From contig NZ_CATWFF010000011.1 in assembly GCF_958350005.1 (NCBI RefSeq), positions 1-23,139 on the forward strand: DNA of 23,139 nucleotides. The letters run 5' to 3'. Every line of letters begins with the position of its first letter. Position 1 is the stretch's first letter. Shown here piece after piece: positions 23,098-23,139 of the stretch. The translations under genes were made by a program, and so were the position numbers. Under the pieces are notes generated by a model that did not search any database, was not told the origin of the DNA, and saw only the letters and a program-made list of their open reading frames with translations. This stretch comes from an uncultured Megasphaera sp. GTDB taxonomy: Bacteria; Bacillota; Negativicutes; Veillonellales; Megasphaeraceae.

Positions 23098-23139
23098 CCG
23101 CCCTTACTTTCTGCTTTATATAGTACCATATCCCCATAG

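Noticed and set aside
23035..23139. Cobalamin riboswitch governing the cob genes
   Set aside because: The visible sequence upstream of moaB is too short and AT-rich and lacks a B12-box-like GCCACTG; the gap before cobU is only 61 bases.
1..23139. Mobile elements, CRISPR arrays, tRNA or rRNA genes
   Set aside because: No transposase, integrase, direct-repeat array or tRNA cloverleaf was seen on either strand; gene packing is that of a stable core region.

Overview
The window carries 27 protein genes and reads as core chromosome of a Gram-type Firmicute. The order nusB - xseA - xseB - ispA - tlyA - nadK - argR - recN is the classical Clostridia/Bacilli housekeeping cluster. Start sites are preceded by strong AGGAGG-type ribosome sites, base composition is balanced to slightly GC-rich, and no spo0A follows recN. 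Together with the Mo-hydroxylase set and the late cobalamin genes, this suggests a non-sporulating Negativicute (Veillonellales, Megasphaera/Dialister-like). That placement is an inference from gene order and protein flavour, not from a database search. I see no rRNA, tRNA, IS element, prophage or CRISPR array.

Layout. (1) 1-1400: a promoter and a lone plus-strand cation diffusion facilitator with a manganese-type metal-site signature, closed by a two-way terminator. (2) 1411-4933, minus: a three-gene molybdenum hydroxylase operon (FAD, 2Fe-2S and molybdopterin subunits; xanthine dehydrogenase type). (3) 5148-6209, plus: a cytoplasmic serpin-family protein with a degenerate hinge, divergent from the hydroxylase operon and separated from it by 214 bp that hold two inverted repeats. 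(4) 6276-9049, minus: dapB-asd-dapA, three consecutive enzymes of lysine/diaminopimelate synthesis, with a clear sigma-A type promoter and two adjoining perfect palindromes at the start of the transcript. (5) 9133-17938, minus: recN, argR, mnmM-like, nadK, tlyA, ispA, xseB, xseA, a TsaD paralogue, nusB and two Asp23 genes, mostly overlapping or a few bases apart. (6) 18009-23034, minus: efp, a Xaa-Pro peptidase, rsuA, cobC, cobS, cobU and moaB.

How the genes fit together. The minus strand is close to one continuous transcription block of 21 genes from moaB to dapA. It is broken only by internal promoters (before the peptidase, possibly before cobC, and before dapB) and by two hairpins with T runs that sit directly in front of the next gene's ribosome site (efp/asp23 and moaB/cobU). 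Functions are housekeeping: tRNA and rRNA modification, translation elongation, antitermination, isoprenoid precursor synthesis, NADP synthesis, arginine regulation and DNA repair, with cobalamin lower-ligand assembly and a molybdopterin enzyme at the upstream end. MoaB and the Mo hydroxylase may be functionally linked. The most unusual items are the serpin with its degenerate reactive loop, the TsaD-like paralogue, the twin palindromes before dapB, and the two in-operon hairpins.
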